Below are positions 63,636 to 64,000 of a stretch of DNA of 64,000 bases, in pieces. The notes under the pieces were generated by a model that worked only from the letters and a program-made list of their open reading frames with translations, made no database searches and was not told the origin of the DNA. How positions within the stretch are numbered: the first letter of the stretch is position 1; every line of letters starts with the position of its first letter. Source of the stretch: Kryptolebias marmoratus (lineage: Eukaryota > Chordata > Actinopteri > Cyprinodontiformes > Rivulidae); NCBI RefSeq assembly GCF_001649575.2, contig NC_051430.1, forward strand, positions 13,613,513-13,677,512, given 5' to 3'. The position numbers and the translations under genes are program-made.

Positions 63636-64000
63636 GGCCATGGGAAACCTTCAGCAGTCGCTGGTGTGTTTTGAAAAGCGGCTTGTTGTTGCACATGAGC
63701 TAGGTGAGTGTGGAGGCAAGGCTCAGGCCTATGGTGAGCTTGGTGCGCTCCACAGCCAATTAGGTAATTACGAGCAGGCCATTTCCTGCCTGGAGCGTCA
63801 ACTGGCCATCGCCCGTGACACCCAGGACAGACTACTGGAGGGCGACGCCAGCTGTGGCTTGGGAGCTGTGTATCAGTCTATGGGAGAGTACGAGACGGCC
63901 CTGCGATGCCACCAAAGTGACCTGGAGATCGCAGAAGAATCAGGCAGCACCACACGCCAGGCTCGAGCTTATGGGAATCTGGGTCTTACCTACGAGTCAC
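63636..64000 (+). CDS. TTC28: TTC28 coding exon g (partial, runs off window)
   Basis: The acceptor is 'ttttcag'. The first base completes an Arg codon, and then the peptide reads AMGNLQQSLVCFEKRLVVAH. It stays open to the last base (365 nt visible). Repeat cores are ELGALHSQLGNYEQA, GLGAVYQSMGEYETA and the start of NLGLTYES, again spaced by about 40 residues. No donor is seen before the window ends. The stretch ECGGKAQAYGELGALHSQLG lacks the few extra residues (around EAFNKAQA) that I remember in the mammalian protein, so it may differ slightly in loop length. Confidence 0.95.

Overview
The window is vertebrate nuclear DNA, almost certainly from a teleost fish. It covers the middle of one large, intron-rich gene on the + strand: TTC28, the very long tetratricopeptide-repeat (TPR) protein also called TPRBK. 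I assign the gene by recognising the exon-encoded protein, not by a database search. Seven coding exons are visible: 14971-15118, 22111-22383, 25991-26121, 50792-51299, 61018-61814, 61918-62462, and 63636 to beyond the window. Every junction is GT/AG. The reading frame runs through all seven without a break (2,767 nt, 922 codons plus one base). The start codon, the first TPRs and the C-terminal half with its CHAT-type domain lie outside.

Layout: 1-14970 is the 3' part of a large upstream intron. Introns of about 7.0, 3.6, 24.7 and 9.7 kb then separate the first five exons, and the last three exons are tightly packed (introns of 103 bp and about 1.2 kb). The first exon completes a classical 34-residue TPR. 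The rest encode regular TPR units of about 40 residues, of the kind seen in GPSM2/LGN-like scaffolds. Exon boundaries do not coincide with repeat boundaries.

The introns hold no second gene that I can support. They contain decayed mobile DNA: a minus-strand Tc1/mariner transposase pseudogene (about 22690-23630), three further possible Tc1/mariner fragments, a hAT-like MITE (19399-19589), an element of about 830 bp with long terminal inverted repeats (43531-44362), a fold-back MITE (51632-51827), a SINE/LINE-tail fragment (about 19967-20061), a retroelement-like tail at the left edge, and six loci of an unassigned dispersed repeat that is tandemly organised internally with a period of about 250-290 bp. 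Microsatellites, including long (AG)n and (TA)n tracts, are common.

I found no CRISPR array, operon, tRNA, rRNA or novel multi-gene system. The most interesting points are the unassigned repeat family, the two inverted-repeat elements, the TTC28 exon architecture with its tiny 103-bp intron, and the possibility that the AT-rich unique intron stretches carry long-range regulatory elements.
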